DNA of 64,000 nt from RYN-230 sp963713815 (GTDB taxonomy: Bacteria > Actinomycetota > Actinomycetes > Streptosporangiales > Streptosporangiaceae), in contig CAVQNH010000006.1 of NCBI GenBank assembly GCA_963713815.1, positions 186,001 to 250,000 of the forward strand, written 5' to 3'. Of this stretch, positions 24,778 to 36,833 are shown piece after piece. How positions within the stretch are numbered: the first letter of the stretch is position 1; each line of letters starts with the position of its first letter. The notes under the pieces were generated by a model. That model did no database searches. It saw nothing but the letters and a program-made list of their open reading frames with translations, and was not told where the DNA came from. Both the position numbers and the translations under genes were made by a program.

Positions 24778-25878
24778 GCCATCACCACCACAGCTCGGGC
24801 GCCCTTTTCCGCGGCGCAGTACTCGACGGCCTCGTTCACCTGGGCGAACGGGAACGTCTCGGTGACCATCTCGTCCAGCTTGAGCAGCCCGGACTGGTAC
24901 AGGCTGACCAGCCGGGGCACGTCGCGCCGGACGTCGGAGGAGCCGTACAGCGAGCCGCGGATGACCTTCTCGGTCATCACCACCCCGGAGAAGGCGGGCA
25001 GCGAGACCGTGACGTCGTCACCCGCCGCGCCGACCAGCACGACCTGCCCGCCGCGGCGGGTCATCCGGATCGCGTCGCGCACGGTCTGCTGGCGGCCCAC
25101 GACCTCGAGCACGTGATCCGCGCCGCGGCCGCCGGTCAGCGCCCGGACCTGCTTCGCGACCGTGTCCGAGGGCTGCAGGGTGTGGGTGGCGCCGAGCCGG
25201 GCCGCCATGGCCAGCCGCTCCTCGTGCAGGTCGATCGCGATGATCACGCCGGCGCCGGCGATCCGCGCGCCCTGGACGGCGCTCAGCCCGACGCCGCCGC
25301 AGCCCAGCACGGCCACGGTGTCGCCGACCCGGATCCCCGCGGTGTTGACCGCCGCCCCGAACCCGGTCAGCACCCCGCAGCCGATCAGCGCGGCCGAGGC
25401 CAGCGGGATCGTGTCCGGGATCTTCACCGCCGCGCCCTCGGGCACCACGCAGCGCTCGGTGAACGTGCCGAGCCCCGCCATCTGGTACACCGGCTGGCCA
25501 GCTCTCGCGGTACCGGGTGGTCCCGTCCAGCAGCGTGCCCCGGGCGAACGCGACCCCGGCGACCTCGCACAGCTGCGGCTGGCGGTGTACGCAGTAGAAG
25601 CAGGTGCCGCACTGGGCCAGCCAGGACAGCACGACCCGGTCGCCGGGGGCCACGGACGTCACGCCCGCGCCGACCCCGGTCACGGTCCCGGCGGCCTCGT
25701 GCCCGAGCACCAGCGGCACCGGGTGGGCCAGGGTCTCGTTCCACACCGAGATGTCGGAGTGGCAGACGCCGGACGCGCCGACCTCGACCATCACCTCGCC
25801 CGCCCGCGGCGGCTCGACATCGATCTCGGTGAGAGCCAGCGGTTTGCGGGGCGCTTCGAGCACGGCGGCGGTGGTCAC
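24774..25878 (-). CDS. Zinc-dependent alcohol dehydrogenase, one frame break
   Basis: GTG start at 25878. The N-terminal part has GVCHSDISVWN, GHEAAG and the structural-zinc lobe CGTCFYCVHRQPQLC. At about 25505 one extra T shifts the frame; the sequence resumes with GQPVYQMAGLGTFTERCVV and the nucleotide motif GCGGVGLSAVQGARIAG. The joined protein is about 367 aa, normal for class III-like MDR alcohol dehydrogenases. It is divergent from the enoyl-CoA hydratase gene across a 154-bp promoter region. Confidence 0.8.
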
Positions 25879-25962
25879 CGGGCGCTCACGTTCCCCCGGG
25901 CCCGGCCCGGCCGGCCCGGCACCATACGTTCTACATTTCTAGCGATCCAGTTGCTCATCTTG

Positions 25963-25968
25963 TATAGT
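25963..25968 (+). promoter_or_regulatory. Candidate -10 element in the ADH/ECH divergent region
   Basis: TATAGT in an AT-rich patch (25922-25975) of the 154-bp divergent gap. No convincing -35 lies at standard spacing. A TTCTACATT word at 25929-25937 recurs inverted at 38105-38113. Confidence 0.3.
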
Positions 25969-26032
25969 TTAGGCACATGCCTGGCCCCGCGCCATAGCCG
26001 GGGGCCAGCGGCCGCGGCCCACTGGAGGACCG

Positions 26033-26855
26033 ATGGAGCTCAAGGTCACCCGCTACGAGATCGACGACGCGGGGATCGCGACCATCTGGCTGCACCGGCC
26101 GGAGCGGCGGAACTCCTGGACCGGCCGGATGCACGCCGAGTACCGCTGGATCTGCCGGCAGCTCGACGACGACCCCGCGGTCCGGGTCATCGTGCTGACC
26201 GGGTCCGGGCACACGTTCTGCATCGGCGCCGACCCCCAGGCCCTCACCGGGTACGTCGAGGCCGACCACTACGACCCGGCCCTGCCGCAGGACGCGGCCC
26301 AGCCGGGTTACGGCGTCCGCCCGGAGTTCGACGCGGACATGGCCTGGCAGCTCGGCATGCGCACGCCGATGATCGCCGCGGTGAACGGCGCCTGCGCGGG
26401 CATCGCGGTCGCGCTGGCCGCGTTCTGCGACCTCCGGTTCGCGGTCACCGGCGCGAAGATCACCACGGCCGCGCCCCGGCTGGGGCTGCCCGCCGAGTAC
26501 GGGCTGTCGTGGATCCTGCCGCGGCTGGTCGGCATGACGCACACCGCCGACATCCTGCTGACCGGGCGGGTGCTGCTGGCCGAGGAAATGGCGGGCATGG
26601 GGTTCTTCAACAAGGTCCTGCCGCCGGAGGAGTTCGCGGAGGAGGTGGGCAGCTACGCCCGGACCATCGCCGCCGCGTCCCCGCTCGCGGTGACCACCGC
26701 GAAACGGCAGATGTGGGCGCGACGTGCTGCACGGCGACCCCCGGGCGGCGGTGGAGGAGAGCAAGGCCCAGATCGGGAAGCTGATGGCCGAGCCGGACTA
26801 CGCGGAGGGGGTGGCCGCCCTGCTCGGGAAGCGCCCGCCCCGGTTCACCCGCTGA
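26033..26855 (+). CDS. Enoyl-CoA hydratase/isomerase family protein, one frame break
   Basis: GGAGG at 26024-26028 supports the ATG at 26033. Crotonase features: TGSGHTFCIGADPQAL and NGACAGIAVALAAFCDLRFA (oxyanion hole), then RLGLPAEYGLSWILPRLVG. Near 26718 one inserted base shifts the frame; continuing as RDVLHGDPRAAVEESKAQIG restores a normal C-terminus to TGA at 26855 (about 273 aa). Likely acts on a 2-enoyl-CoA in the acid degradation pathway. Confidence 0.8.
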
Positions 26856-26933
26856 GAACCGGCGGCTGGCGCCGGTCGCTGAGCCTGCCGGCCGGCCGCC
26901 GGATCAGCGGCAAGAACGTCAGGAGGGGCAGGC

Positions 26934-27126
26934 ATGAAGGTCCGCGTGGATCCCCGGCTCTGCCAGGGACACAACCGGTGCATCGCGGTGGCACCCGACC
27001 TGTTCGACATCGACGAGGAGGGCTTCGCGTCGGCGATCGGTGACGGGACGGTGCCGCCGGGCCAGCAGGACCTGGCCGGGCTCGCCGTGGACAACTGCCC
27101 GGAACAGGCCATCTCCCTCGACGCTG

Positions 27127-27134
<8 letters not shown>
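26934..27134 (+). CDS. Small ferredoxin, CxxHxxC type
   Basis: 66 aa from the ATG at 26934 (AGGAGGGGCAGGC upstream). Cluster ligands CQGHNRC near the N-terminus and NCPEQAI near the C-terminus match the one-cluster ferredoxins, often [3Fe-4S] or His-variant [4Fe-4S], that donate electrons to actinomycete P450s. Its 3' end overlaps the acyl-CoA ligase start by 8 bases. Likely partner of the P450s at 31634 and 40948; no reductase gene is visible. Confidence 0.88.
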
Positions 27135-28902
<1,768 letters not shown>

Positions 28903-28906
<4 letters not shown>

Positions 28907-30624
28907 TGCCTGCCACCTCAGCCCGGCTGGCCACCTCGTACCGGCCGGCGGACCGCAGCGAGCCGCTGCTGGACATCACGGTGGGGGACCTGCTCCGGGC
29001 CGCGGCCGCCGAGGTGCCCGGCCGGCTGGCGCTCGTCGAGGGCTCGGCTGATCCGGCCGCCAGGCGGACCTGGACCTACGCCGAGCTGCTGGCGGTCGCG
29101 GAGCGGGCCGCCCGGGCCCTGCTGGCCCGGTTCGCCCCGGGCGACCGCATCGCGGTCTGGGCCCCCAACTGCCCGGAGTGGATGCTGCTGCAGCACGGCG
29201 TCAGCCTGGCCGGGATGGTCCTGGTCACGGTCAACCCCGCGCTGCGGGCCCGGGAGCTCCGGTACGTGCTGGCCCAGTCCCGGGCGGCCGGGATCTTCTT
29301 CGCCGGCTCCTACCGGGGTTTCGACATGGCCAGTGCCGTCGAGGGCCTGCGGGCGGGCCTGCCCGACCTGCGGGAGGCCATCCCGCTGAGCAGCTGGGAC
29401 ACGTTCGTGGCGTCCGGGGACTCAGCCTCCTCTGACCACGGGGCCTCCTCTGACCACGGGGCCTCCTCTGACCACGGGGCCCCCTCCGGCCACGGGACCT
29501 CCTCCGGCCACGGGGCCGTCACCCTGCCCCCGGTGCAGCCGGGCGACCCGGCCCAGATCCAGTACACGTCGGGGACCACCGGGTTCCCCAAGGGCGCCAT
29601 CCTGCACCACCGCGGGGTGGTGAACGCGTCCCGTTTCGTGGCCATCGGGTCCGGGGTGCAGGACGGCGGCATCTGGGTCAACGCGATGCCCATGTTCCAC
29701 ATCGGCGGCGGGACGCTCACCGAGCTCGGCACCATCGCCCAGCGGGGCACGTACGTGCTGCTGCCCGGCTTCGATCCCGGCCTGGTGCTCGAGCTCATCG
29801 AGGCCTACCGCGGCACCATCATCCTGGCCGTGCCCACCATGCTGCTGGCCATGCTGGATCATCCCGGCCTGGCCTCCCGTGACCTGTCCAGCCTGCAGAC
29901 CGTGATGTCCGGGGCGGCCGTCGTGCCGGCCACGCTGGTGCGCCGGGCCACGGAGACGTTCGGCTGCCAGTTCACGATCGTGTTCGGCCAGACCGAGCTG
30001 CACGGGGTCGTCTCCCAGACCCAGCTCGGCGACAGCGCCGAGGACCAGTCGGAGACGATCGGGCGGCCGCTGCCGCAGGTGGAGGTGAAGATCGCCGACC
30101 CGGTGACCGGCGAGATCATGCCGGTCGGCCAGGTCGGGGAGATCTGCGCCCGCGGCTACCAGACGATGCTGGGCTACTTCGGCATGCCCGCGGAGACCGC
30201 GGCCGCCCTGGACGGCGACGGCTGGCTGCGGACCGGCGATCTCGCCGCCATGGACGGGCGCGGGTACCTCACGATCACGGGCCGGCTCAAGGACATGATC
30301 ATCCGGGGCGGCGAGAACATCTACCCGCGGGAGATCGAGGACGTCCTGTTCGCCCACCCGGCCGTGGCCCAGGCGGCGGTCGTGGGGGTGGCCGACGAGA
30401 AATGGGGTGAGCGGGTGGCGGCCGTGATCATGCCCGCCGATCCGGCGAACCCGCCGTCCCCTGAGGCGTTGCGGGACTACTGCCGTGAGTGCCTGGCCGG
30501 CTTCAAAGCCCCGGCCGAGTGGTTTTTCGTTGCGGAGTATCCCCTCACCGCATCGGGCAAGATCCAGAAATTCCGGCTGCAGGAAGACATCGCGGCGGGC
30601 CGGATCACCCCGGCGGCCCCTTAG
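28903..30624 (+). CDS. Fatty-acyl/aromatic acyl-CoA ligase
   Basis: 573 aa, ATG at 28903 with GGAGG 3 bases upstream and ATGA overlap with the preceding stop. Motifs: YTSGTTGFPKGAILHH, GQTELHGVVSQTQ, LRTGDLAAMDGRGYL, GRLKDMIIRGGENIYPREIE and ASGKIQKFRLQ (catalytic Lys). Between the N-terminal lobe and the P-loop sits a Ser/Asp/His/Gly insert encoded by five 18-bp repeats. Closely resembles the ligase at 39248. Its last four bases overlap the convergent hydratase gene. Confidence 0.9.
29425..29514 (+). repeat. Five 18-bp tandem repeats inside the ligase gene
   Basis: Three identical units GCCTCCTCTGACCACGGG (29425-29478) are followed by two variants. They encode ASSDHG/PSGHG hexapeptides in frame. 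The identity of the first three copies suggests recent expansion. Confidence 0.92.
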
Positions 30625-31505
30625 CCTTCGCCGTCCCCGCCGCTGCCGTCCCCGCCGCCGTAGCGGCCGTCCCGCTCGCGGAACGCGTCCCGGGTCCCGT
30701 GCCGGGCCCGCTCGCGCAGGAAGTTGAACTCGTCGTCCTCGAAGCGCAGGTTCGTGCCGAGCGTGTGCCCGACCGTGCCGCGCCAGAACTGCTGCGTGCC
30801 GCCCAGGCTGTCCAGCGCCATCTGGTGCATGGCCTTGCCCGTGACCAGCGCGTCGCGGGGGTGCTGCGCGATCCTCCGGGCCCAGTCGTCCACGGCCGCC
30901 GCCAGGTCCGCCTCGGGCACGGACTTGTTGACCAGGCCCCAGCCGGCGGCCTGCCGGCCGTCGAACTCCTCGCCGAGCAGCATCAGCTCACGGGCCCGCT
31001 TCGGGCCGTAGAGCAGGATCTCGGTGTTGAGCTGCCAGGTGTTCCCGGCCAGGCCGAGCCGCTGCTCGGCGTGGCTGAACCGGGCGGTGTCCGCGGCGAT
31101 GGCCAGGTCGACGAGTTCGACCAGGTACAGCCCGGCGCCCGTGCACACCCCGTGGACCTGGGCGATCACCGGTTTCAGCGAGTACTGGAACGCCATGTAG
31201 TTCATGCCGAGGCGGCGGTCCGTGGCCAGCCTCGAGCGCTGGCTGGGGCGGCGCGGTTTCGCGCCGTCCGGGCCCGGTTCCAGCCCGTAGGACCGCGCCG
31301 CGTCGTCGTAGTCGTGCCCGGAGCAGAACGACGGGCCACGGCCCCTGAGCACGATGACCCGGACGTCGTCGTCCTCTTCCGCCTCGTGCAGCAGGCCGAC
31401 CAGCCGGTCCAGGTCAGCGAAGCGCAGGGCGTTGTGCTTGTCCGGGCGGTTGAGCACCAGGCTCGCCACCGGGCCGCTGCGCTCCAGCAGCACCGCGTCT
31501 GCCAC
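30621..31505 (-). CDS. Enoyl-CoA hydratase/isomerase family protein
   Basis: 294 aa from the GTG at 31505, supported by GGGAGG 6 bases upstream; longer frames to 31604 lack one. The crotonase oxyanion hole is PSFCSGHDYDD and HGVCTGAGLYLVELVDLAIA. In the second catalytic position (EQRLGLAGNTWQL) the usual glutamate is not obvious, so an isomerase, hydrolase or other crotonase reaction is possible. The C-terminal tail is Gly/Asp/Arg-rich. Divergent from the first P450. Confidence 0.82.
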   Translation of the reverse strand: MADAVLLERSGPVASLVLNRPDKHNALRFADLDRLVGLLHEAEEDDDVRVIVLRGRGPSFCSGHDYDDAARSYGLEPGPDGAKPRRPSQRSRLATDRRLGMNYMAFQYSLKPVIAQVHGVCTGAGLYLVELVDLAIAADTARFSHAEQRLGLAGNTWQLNTEILLYGPKRARELMLLGEEFDGRQAAGWGLVNKSVPEADLAAAVDDWARRIAQHPRDALVTGKAMHQMALDSLGGTQQFWRGTVGHTLGTNLRFEDDEFNFLRERARHGTRDAFRERDGRYGGGDGSGGDGEG

Positions 31506-31587
31506 GTTCCGCCTCCCGTCTGCCCGGCCTGCCGCCGGATCCCGCCGCCCACCATCTGGCTGCCATCTGCCCGCCGCCAGACGACAC

Positions 31588-31624
31588 TCTACACGTCTCG
31601 ACATCGAGTCACGATCTCTGTAGA
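31588..31624. promoter_or_regulatory. Inverted repeat between divergent ECH and P450 genes
   Basis: TCTACA (31588-31593) and TGTAGA (31619-31624) flank a nested CTCGA-CA-TCGAG (31597-31608). It overlaps a possible P450 -10 (TAGACT) 8 bases before the ATG at 31634, so it could act as an operator. Confidence 0.4.
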
Positions 31625-31633
31625 CTTTTGGTT

Positions 31634-32821
31634 ATGAGCAGCCAGCCCGCCGAGAACGGCCACGACGGTTATGACATCTTCTCCCCGGGCTTCCGCACCG
31701 ACCCGTATGCCACCTGGTCGGCCATGCGGGCGTCCGGGTGCCCGGTCGCGCACTCGGGCCAGTGGGGCGGCTCCTGGATGCCGGTGCGCTACGACACGAT
31801 CAGGGAGATCGCCCGCGACGGTGAGCGGTTCTCCTCGCGCGCGGTCGAGGTAGCGGGCCCGCTGGAGTCGGCGGGCGGCCTGTTCCTGCCCCCGCTGACC
31901 TCGGACCCGCCGCAGCACAAGCTGCACCGCGACGTGCTGATGCCGTACTTCCTGCCCAAGCGGATCGCCGCGTTCGAGCCGTTCATCCGGGACAAGGCCC
32001 GGGACCTGGCGACCGCGCTGGCCGCCCGCGGCGGCGGCGACGTGGTCACGGACTTCGCCCAGGAACTGACCATCGCGGTGCTGACCACGATGCTCGGCGT
32101 CCCGCCCGGCGAGCAGTTCACCGACTGGATGATCCGCATGATCCGGATCGGCCCCCGGGACCAGGCGGTCCGGGCCCAGGCGGTCGGGGAGATCCTGGCC
32201 TACCTCGGCGGGCTGCTCGACGAGCGGGAAGCCGAACCCCGCGACGACCTCATCACCTACCTGGCGGGCGCGGCCATCGACGGCGTGCCGCTGTCCCGCA
32301 AGCACCAGATCGGCTCGGCGTTCCTCATCCTGATCGCGGGCGCCGACACCACCTGGAGCGCGATCGGCTCCAGCCTCTGGCATCTGGCCACCCACGACGA
32401 GGACCGGCGCCGCCTGGTCGCCGACCCGGGGCTGATCGACACCGCCGCGGAGGAGTTCCTCCGGGTCTACGCGCCGGTGAGCGTGGGCCGGATCGCCACG
32501 GAGGACACCGACCTGGACGGCCGCCGGGTGGAGGCGGGGGAGCGGGTGCTGCTCGCGTTCGCGGCGGCCAACCGGGACCCGGACGTGTTCGAGGACCCGG
32601 ACGTGATCCGGATCGAGCGCAGGCGCAACCGGCATCTGACCTTCGGCTCCGGCGGGCACCGCTGCCTCGGCTCCAACCTGGCCCGGCTCGAGCTGCGGGT
32701 CACGCTCGAGGAGTGGCTGCGGGTCATGCCGGAATTCCGGCTGGCCGGCCCGGACGTGATCGAGTGGAGTGGCGGGCAGACCCGCGGCCCGGAGCGGGTG
32801 GACTTCGTGGTGGCCCGGTGA
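31634..32821 (+). CDS. Cytochrome P450 (first copy)
   Basis: 395 aa from the ATG at 31634, with no Shine-Dalgarno and a putative -10 just upstream, so perhaps leaderless. I-helix AGADTTWSAIGS, K-helix EEFLRVY, and heme loop FGSGGHRCLGSNLA with the thiolate cysteine. The N-terminus (DGYDIFSPGFRTDPYATWSAMRASG) lacks a membrane anchor, as in soluble bacterial P450s. Likely hydroxylates the pathway substrate with the ferredoxin at 26934. The TGA overlaps the GTG of the CoA-transferase. Confidence 0.92.
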   Translation: MSSQPAENGHDGYDIFSPGFRTDPYATWSAMRASGCPVAHSGQWGGSWMPVRYDTIREIARDGERFSSRAVEVAGPLESAGGLFLPPLTSDPPQHKLHRDVLMPYFLPKRIAAFEPFIRDKARDLATALAARGGGDVVTDFAQELTIAVLTTMLGVPPGEQFTDWMIRMIRIGPRDQAVRAQAVGEILAYLGGLLDEREAEPRDDLITYLAGAAIDGVPLSRKHQIGSAFLILIAGADTTWSAIGSSLWHLATHDEDRRRLVADPGLIDTAAEEFLRVYAPVSVGRIATEDTDLDGRRVEAGERVLLAFAAANRDPDVFEDPDVIRIERRRNRHLTFGSGGHRCLGSNLARLELRVTLEEWLRVMPEFRLAGPDVIEWSGGQTRGPERVDFVVAR

Positions 32822-34129
32822 ACGCGGGGCCGCCGGCGGAGGCGCCATCCCCTGGGGCAGCGTCCGCCTGGGGCAGCGCCATCCCCCGGGTCGGCGTCGC
32901 CTGGGGCAGCGCCGCCTGATTCGCCGCCGCCCGCGCCGCTGCGCGGCGTCCGGGTCGTCGAGCTGGCGCACTGGATGGCTGGCCCGGCCGCGGGCGGGGT
33001 GCTCGCGGACTGGGGCGCCGATGTCGTGAAGGTCGAGCCTCCCGGCGGGGAGCCGATGCGCAATATCTGGGGCTCGATGGGTGCCAACCCCGACGCCCCG
33101 AACGGGGCGTTCACCTCGGCGAACCGCGGCAAGCGGTCCATCGAGCTCGACCTGCGCGCCGGGCAGGGACGCGAGGTCCTCGGCCGCCTGCTGGCCGCGG
33201 CCGACGTGCTGCTGACCAACCTGCGCCCGGCCGCGCTCACCCGGCTGGGCCTGTCACCCGCCGGGGTGGCCGCCCGGTACCCGCGGCTGGTGTTCTGCTC
33301 ACTGACGGCCTACGGCTGGACCGGGCCGGACCAGGAGCGGGCCGGCTACGACCTGGCCTCGTTCTTCGCCCGGACCGGGATCTCGCACGAGATGACCACC
33401 CAGGGCGAGCCCCCGGCGCCGCTGATGCAGGGGCTCGGGGACACGTTCACCGCGATGACCGGGGTGGCCGGGATCCTGGCCGCGCTGCACGAGCGGCAGC
33501 AGACCGGCCGGGGCCGGATGGTCGACGTGTCGCTGCTGCGCACCGGCATGTGGGCGCTGGCCGGGGAGCTCGGCGTCGCGGCCATGGGCGGCCGGCCCCG
33601 CCCGCCCTACCCCCGGGACAACTGCCCCACCCCCATGTACAACTCCTACGCCACGGCGGACGGCCACTGGTTCTTCCTGGTCGGCGTGCAGGCCGCGCGC
33701 CAGCTGCCCAAGGTGCTGGCCGCCATCGGGCGCCCCGACCTGCTCGGCGACGAGCGGTTCGGCTCGCCGCGCAGCCTGGCCCGCAACCGCCGCGAGGTGA
33801 TCACGATCCTCGACGAGGCCTTCGCCGCCCGGCCCCTGGCCGACTGGGCCAAGGCCTTCGAGGACCACGACGTGTTCTGGGCCCCGGTGCAGACCCCGGC
33901 CGAGGTGCTCGCCGACCCGCAGGCCCGGGCCGCGGGGGCCTGGGTCGAGATCGAGGGTGCGGGTGTCGAATCGGTGGACGCCCCGGTCAGCTACGACGGC
34001 GCCCAGCGGCACCAGGCCGCGGGACCGCCCCGGGCCGGGCAGCACACCCGGGAGATCCTGGCCGAGCTGGGGTACCGCCCGGACGACATCGACGCCCTGC
34101 AGGCGGGCCAGGGCGATCAGGCAGGCTAG
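32818..34129 (+). CDS. Family III CoA-transferase, N-terminal frame break
   Basis: The conserved body (LRGVRVVELAHWMAGPAAGGVLADWGADVVKVE to EILAELGY) has no ATG/GTG/TTG start in its own frame before the conserved N-terminus. The GTG at 32818, overlapping the P450 stop, opens a frame ending at a stop near 32920; a one-base insertion between about 32900 and 32918, within a CTGGGGCAGCG triple repeat, would join them (about 435 aa). The catalytic aspartate is likely in MQGLGDTFTAMTG. It probably moves CoA between acyl-CoA and a free acid. Confidence 0.78.
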
Positions 34130-34135
34130 GACACC

Positions 34136-35002
34136 CTAGGCGGGCGAGGTCTCCTTGACCACCTCGCGCCAGCGGGCCTGGGCGTCGTCGTACCACTGGG
34201 CCCGCAGCTGCCGGAACACCACGGCGGCGCGGCGCCCGATCCAGTCCGGGCACAGCTCGGCGGGCAGCTGCGGATCGAGGAACGGGAACCGCTGCCACTC
34301 GCTGACCAGCTGGACGTGGGTGAACAGCAGCGGGTCGCCCGGCTCGGGCGTCATCCCGCTGAACCGGACCAGCAGCTGCTGGTACCGGGCGGTCACCTCG
34401 TCCAGGTCCCACGCGCGCCGGACGATCTCCTCGTCCGGCAGCCCGATCGACAGCGAGCTGCCCACGAACGCCAGCGTGGACTCGCGCAGCCCGAGGGACC
34501 CGATCACCTGCTCCACCCCGGCCTGCCGGTCCGGGTGCGGTGACAGCCAGACCCCCGGTGTGGGGTTGCCGAAACCCTCCCAGCTCAGCGCGCCGTACAG
34601 CTTCTTGCGCACGGCCCGCTGCTGCTGCGGGATGCTGACCAGCAGGATCAGCCAGTTGCCGTCCCACCGGGGTGTCTCGCCGCTCATCGAGTAGACGCGC
34701 TCGGCGCCCTGGTCGATCAGCCGCCGCCCGGCCGGGGTCAGCTCCCACTGCACCTCGCGGCCGTGCCGGTGCGGGGTGATCCAGCCGGCCGCGGCGCCGC
34801 GCGCGATGGCCTGCCGGGCGGTCTGCTCCTCGATGCCCAGGCCGGTCAGGACGTACAGCAGCGACGAGGTCCACACCGAGTTCCCGTTGGGCATGACCAG
34901 CTCGCCGAGCACGGTCAGCAGCTGCGAGCGCGCGCTGCCCGCGCTGACCAGCGGCCGTCCGCGCTCGGCCGCCTCCTCACCCGGCGTGCGCCGCGCAGCC
35001 AT
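34136..35002 (-). CDS. PaaX-family transcriptional regulator
   Basis: 288 aa. An N-terminal winged helix (ARSQLLTVLGELVMPNGNSVWTSSLLYVLTGLGI, QTARQAIARGAAAGWI) precedes the PaaX central domain (SIPQQQRAVRKKLYGALSWEGFGNPTPGVWLSP) and a C-terminal domain (FTHVQLVSEWQRFPFLDPQLPAELCPDWIG). PaaX proteins repress acyl-CoA catabolic genes and are usually released by an aryl- or acyl-CoA. It is the only recognisable DNA-binding regulator inside the catabolic cluster. It converges on the CoA-transferase gene. Confidence 0.9.
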   Translation of the reverse strand: MAARRTPGEEAAERGRPLVSAGSARSQLLTVLGELVMPNGNSVWTSSLLYVLTGLGIEEQTARQAIARGAAAGWITPHRHGREVQWELTPAGRRLIDQGAERVYSMSGETPRWDGNWLILLVSIPQQQRAVRKKLYGALSWEGFGNPTPGVWLSPHPDRQAGVEQVIGSLGLRESTLAFVGSSLSIGLPDEEIVRRAWDLDEVTARYQQLLVRFSGMTPEPGDPLLFTHVQLVSEWQRFPFLDPQLPAELCPDWIGRRAAVVFRQLRAQWYDDAQARWREVVKETSPA

Positions 35003-35105
35003 GTGGTCCTCTCCGATCCGCCCAGGTCAACCAGGCCTGCATTTTACGTGGCGGGGGCCGCCCGCCCGGGCCTACCGCGCCGTCACTTCCTGGCCGGCTC
35101 CTTCC

Positions 35106-36773
35106 CTACCGCGCCGCCATCCGCTCGACGACCTCCGAGCGCAGCGTCACCTTGCTCAGCTTCCCGCCGGCCGTCCGGGGCAGCTCGGCGAAGATCTCCA
35201 GCCGCTCGGGCAGCTTGTACGGTGCGATCTCCTGGGCCTGCATGTACCCGGTCAGCTCGTCCAGGGCCAGGCCCGCCACCCCGGGCCGCAGCACCACGCA
35301 GGCGCAGGTCCGCTCCCCGAACACCGGGTCGGGGATGCCGACCACGGCCACCTCCGACACGGCCCCGTGCCGCGCGACGATCTGCTCGATCTCCAGCGGG
35401 CTGATGTTCTGGCCGCCGCGGATGATCAGGTCCTTGCTCCGCCCGGTGATGGACAGGTACCCGTCCTCGTCGAGGCTGCCCAGGTCGCCCGAGTGGAACC
35501 AGCCGTCGCCGCGGAACATGGCCCCGGTGCGCTCATCGTCGTTCAGGTAGCCGAACGACTTGGTCGGGGTCCGCCAGGTCACCTCGCCCGCCGTGCCGTC
35601 CGGTACCGGGTCGCCCAGCGGGTCGCGCAGCACGACCTCGCCGCCCGGGATAGGCCGGCCCACGGTCGTGCGCCGCTTGGCCACCGGGTCCGTGGTCCGG
35701 GTCACGGTGATGACCCCGCCGTCGGTGCTGCCGTACACGGTGGTGACCGCGCAGCCGAACGTCTCCTCGGTCTGCTGGGCCGTGTCCGGGGTCAGCGGCG
35801 CCCCGGCGCTGGTGATGACCCGGACCGCGCTGAAGTCGCGGGCCCCGATCCGGGGGTCCTGCAGCATCCGCACGAGCTGGGTAGGGATGGCCGCGGCGTG
35901 CGTGGCCCGCTCCGCTTCCAGAAGGTCCAGCGCGGCCGCCGGTTCCCAGTCCTCCAGCAGCACCGCCCCGGCCCCGCACAGCAGCGGCGCGAGCACCGGG
36001 AACAGGTACCCGGTCGCCCCGGTGTTGGCGGGCGCGATCGCCGCCGCCACGTCCCCGGGGCCCATCCCGACCGCCCCGGCGTAGTCGCGGAGCAGGAAGG
36101 ACAGGTTGTTGTCGGTCCACTGCGACATCTTCGGCGTGTCCGTGGTGCCCGACGTGATGGTGATGAACCGGGGATCGTCGGCCTGGCGCGGCCGCGCCTG
36201 TGCCGGGCCAGGCCGGACCGGTGCCGGGCCAGACCGGGCCGGGCCGGGCTGCACCGCCGGGCCGGTCTTCAGCACCGCGTCGAAGTCGAAGTCCGCGGCC
36301 AGCCCGCCGGTACCGCCGACCAGACGGAGCCGGGGCAGGTCACCGCGCATCGCGTTCACGGTGGCGAAGAAGTCGGTTTGCCCGGTAGCGGGCGGCAGGA
36401 CCAGCACGCTGACCCCGGACCGGCGCAGCAGGCTCTCCATCTCGGTCCGCCGCCAGTGCGTGGACAGCGGGACGAAGACCAGGTCCGCGCGGCTGCAGGC
36501 CAGGTGGGCCAGGGCCAGGGAGACCCGGTTCCCGGTCTGGATGGCCACCACCGAGCCCGGCTCGACGTCGCGGGAGATAAGCCAGCCCGCGAAGGCGGCG
36601 CTCCGCTCGGCGAACTCCGCGTAGGTCAGCCGCTCATGCTGGTCGGCCACGGCCAGCGCGCCGGGGTTGCGCCGGACGTGCGCGTCCAGCAGGTCAGTCA
36701 GGGTCTCGGGCCGCCAGAGTCCCTGCTCGTAGTAGGGCCCGATCAGCTCCGGCGTCATTGCGCGGATCGGCAT
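35106..36773 (-). CDS. Acyl-CoA ligase (AMP-binding)
   Basis: 555 aa from the ATG at 36773. The P-loop reads TITSGTTDTPKMSQW, slightly degenerate. VYGSTDGGVITVTRT, FHSGDLGSLDEDGYLSITGR, RGGQNISPLEIE and TAGGKLSKVTLR (catalytic Lys) are intact. A Pro/Ala/Gly-rich tract (near 36180-36250) precedes the P-loop. Follows the acyl-CoA dehydrogenase gene on the same strand by 60 bp, so one operon with it. Confidence 0.88.
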   Translation of the reverse strand: MPIRAMTPELIGPYYEQGLWRPETLTDLLDAHVRRNPGALAVADQHERLTYAEFAERSAAFAGWLISRDVEPGSVVAIQTGNRVSLALAHLACSRADLVFVPLSTHWRRTEMESLLRRSGVSVLVLPPATGQTDFFATVNAMRGDLPRLRLVGGTGGLAADFDFDAVLKTGPAVQPGPARSGPAPVRPGPAQARPRQADDPRFITITSGTTDTPKMSQWTDNNLSFLLRDYAGAVGMGPGDVAAAIAPANTGATGYLFPVLAPLLCGAGAVLLEDWEPAAALDLLEAERATHAAAIPTQLVRMLQDPRIGARDFSAVRVITSAGAPLTPDTAQQTEETFGCAVTTVYGSTDGGVITVTRTTDPVAKRRTTVGRPIPGGEVVLRDPLGDPVPDGTAGEVTWRTPTKSFGYLNDDERTGAMFRGDGWFHSGDLGSLDEDGYLSITGRSKDLIIRGGQNISPLEIEQIVARHGAVSEVAVVGIPDPVFGERTCACVVLRPGVAGLALDELTGYMQAQEIAPYKLPERLEIFAELPRTAGGKLSKVTLRSEVVERMAAR

Positions 36774-36833
36774 CTGCTTTTCCTTCCTGGTGCGGTGGTC
36801 GCGGGGCTCTCGGTGGCAGGCGGGCCGGGCGGG

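Noticed and set aside
29425..29514. Regular 18-bp repeats considered as a CRISPR-like array
   Set aside because: Units are contiguous with no spacers, stay in frame and lie inside a ligase gene.
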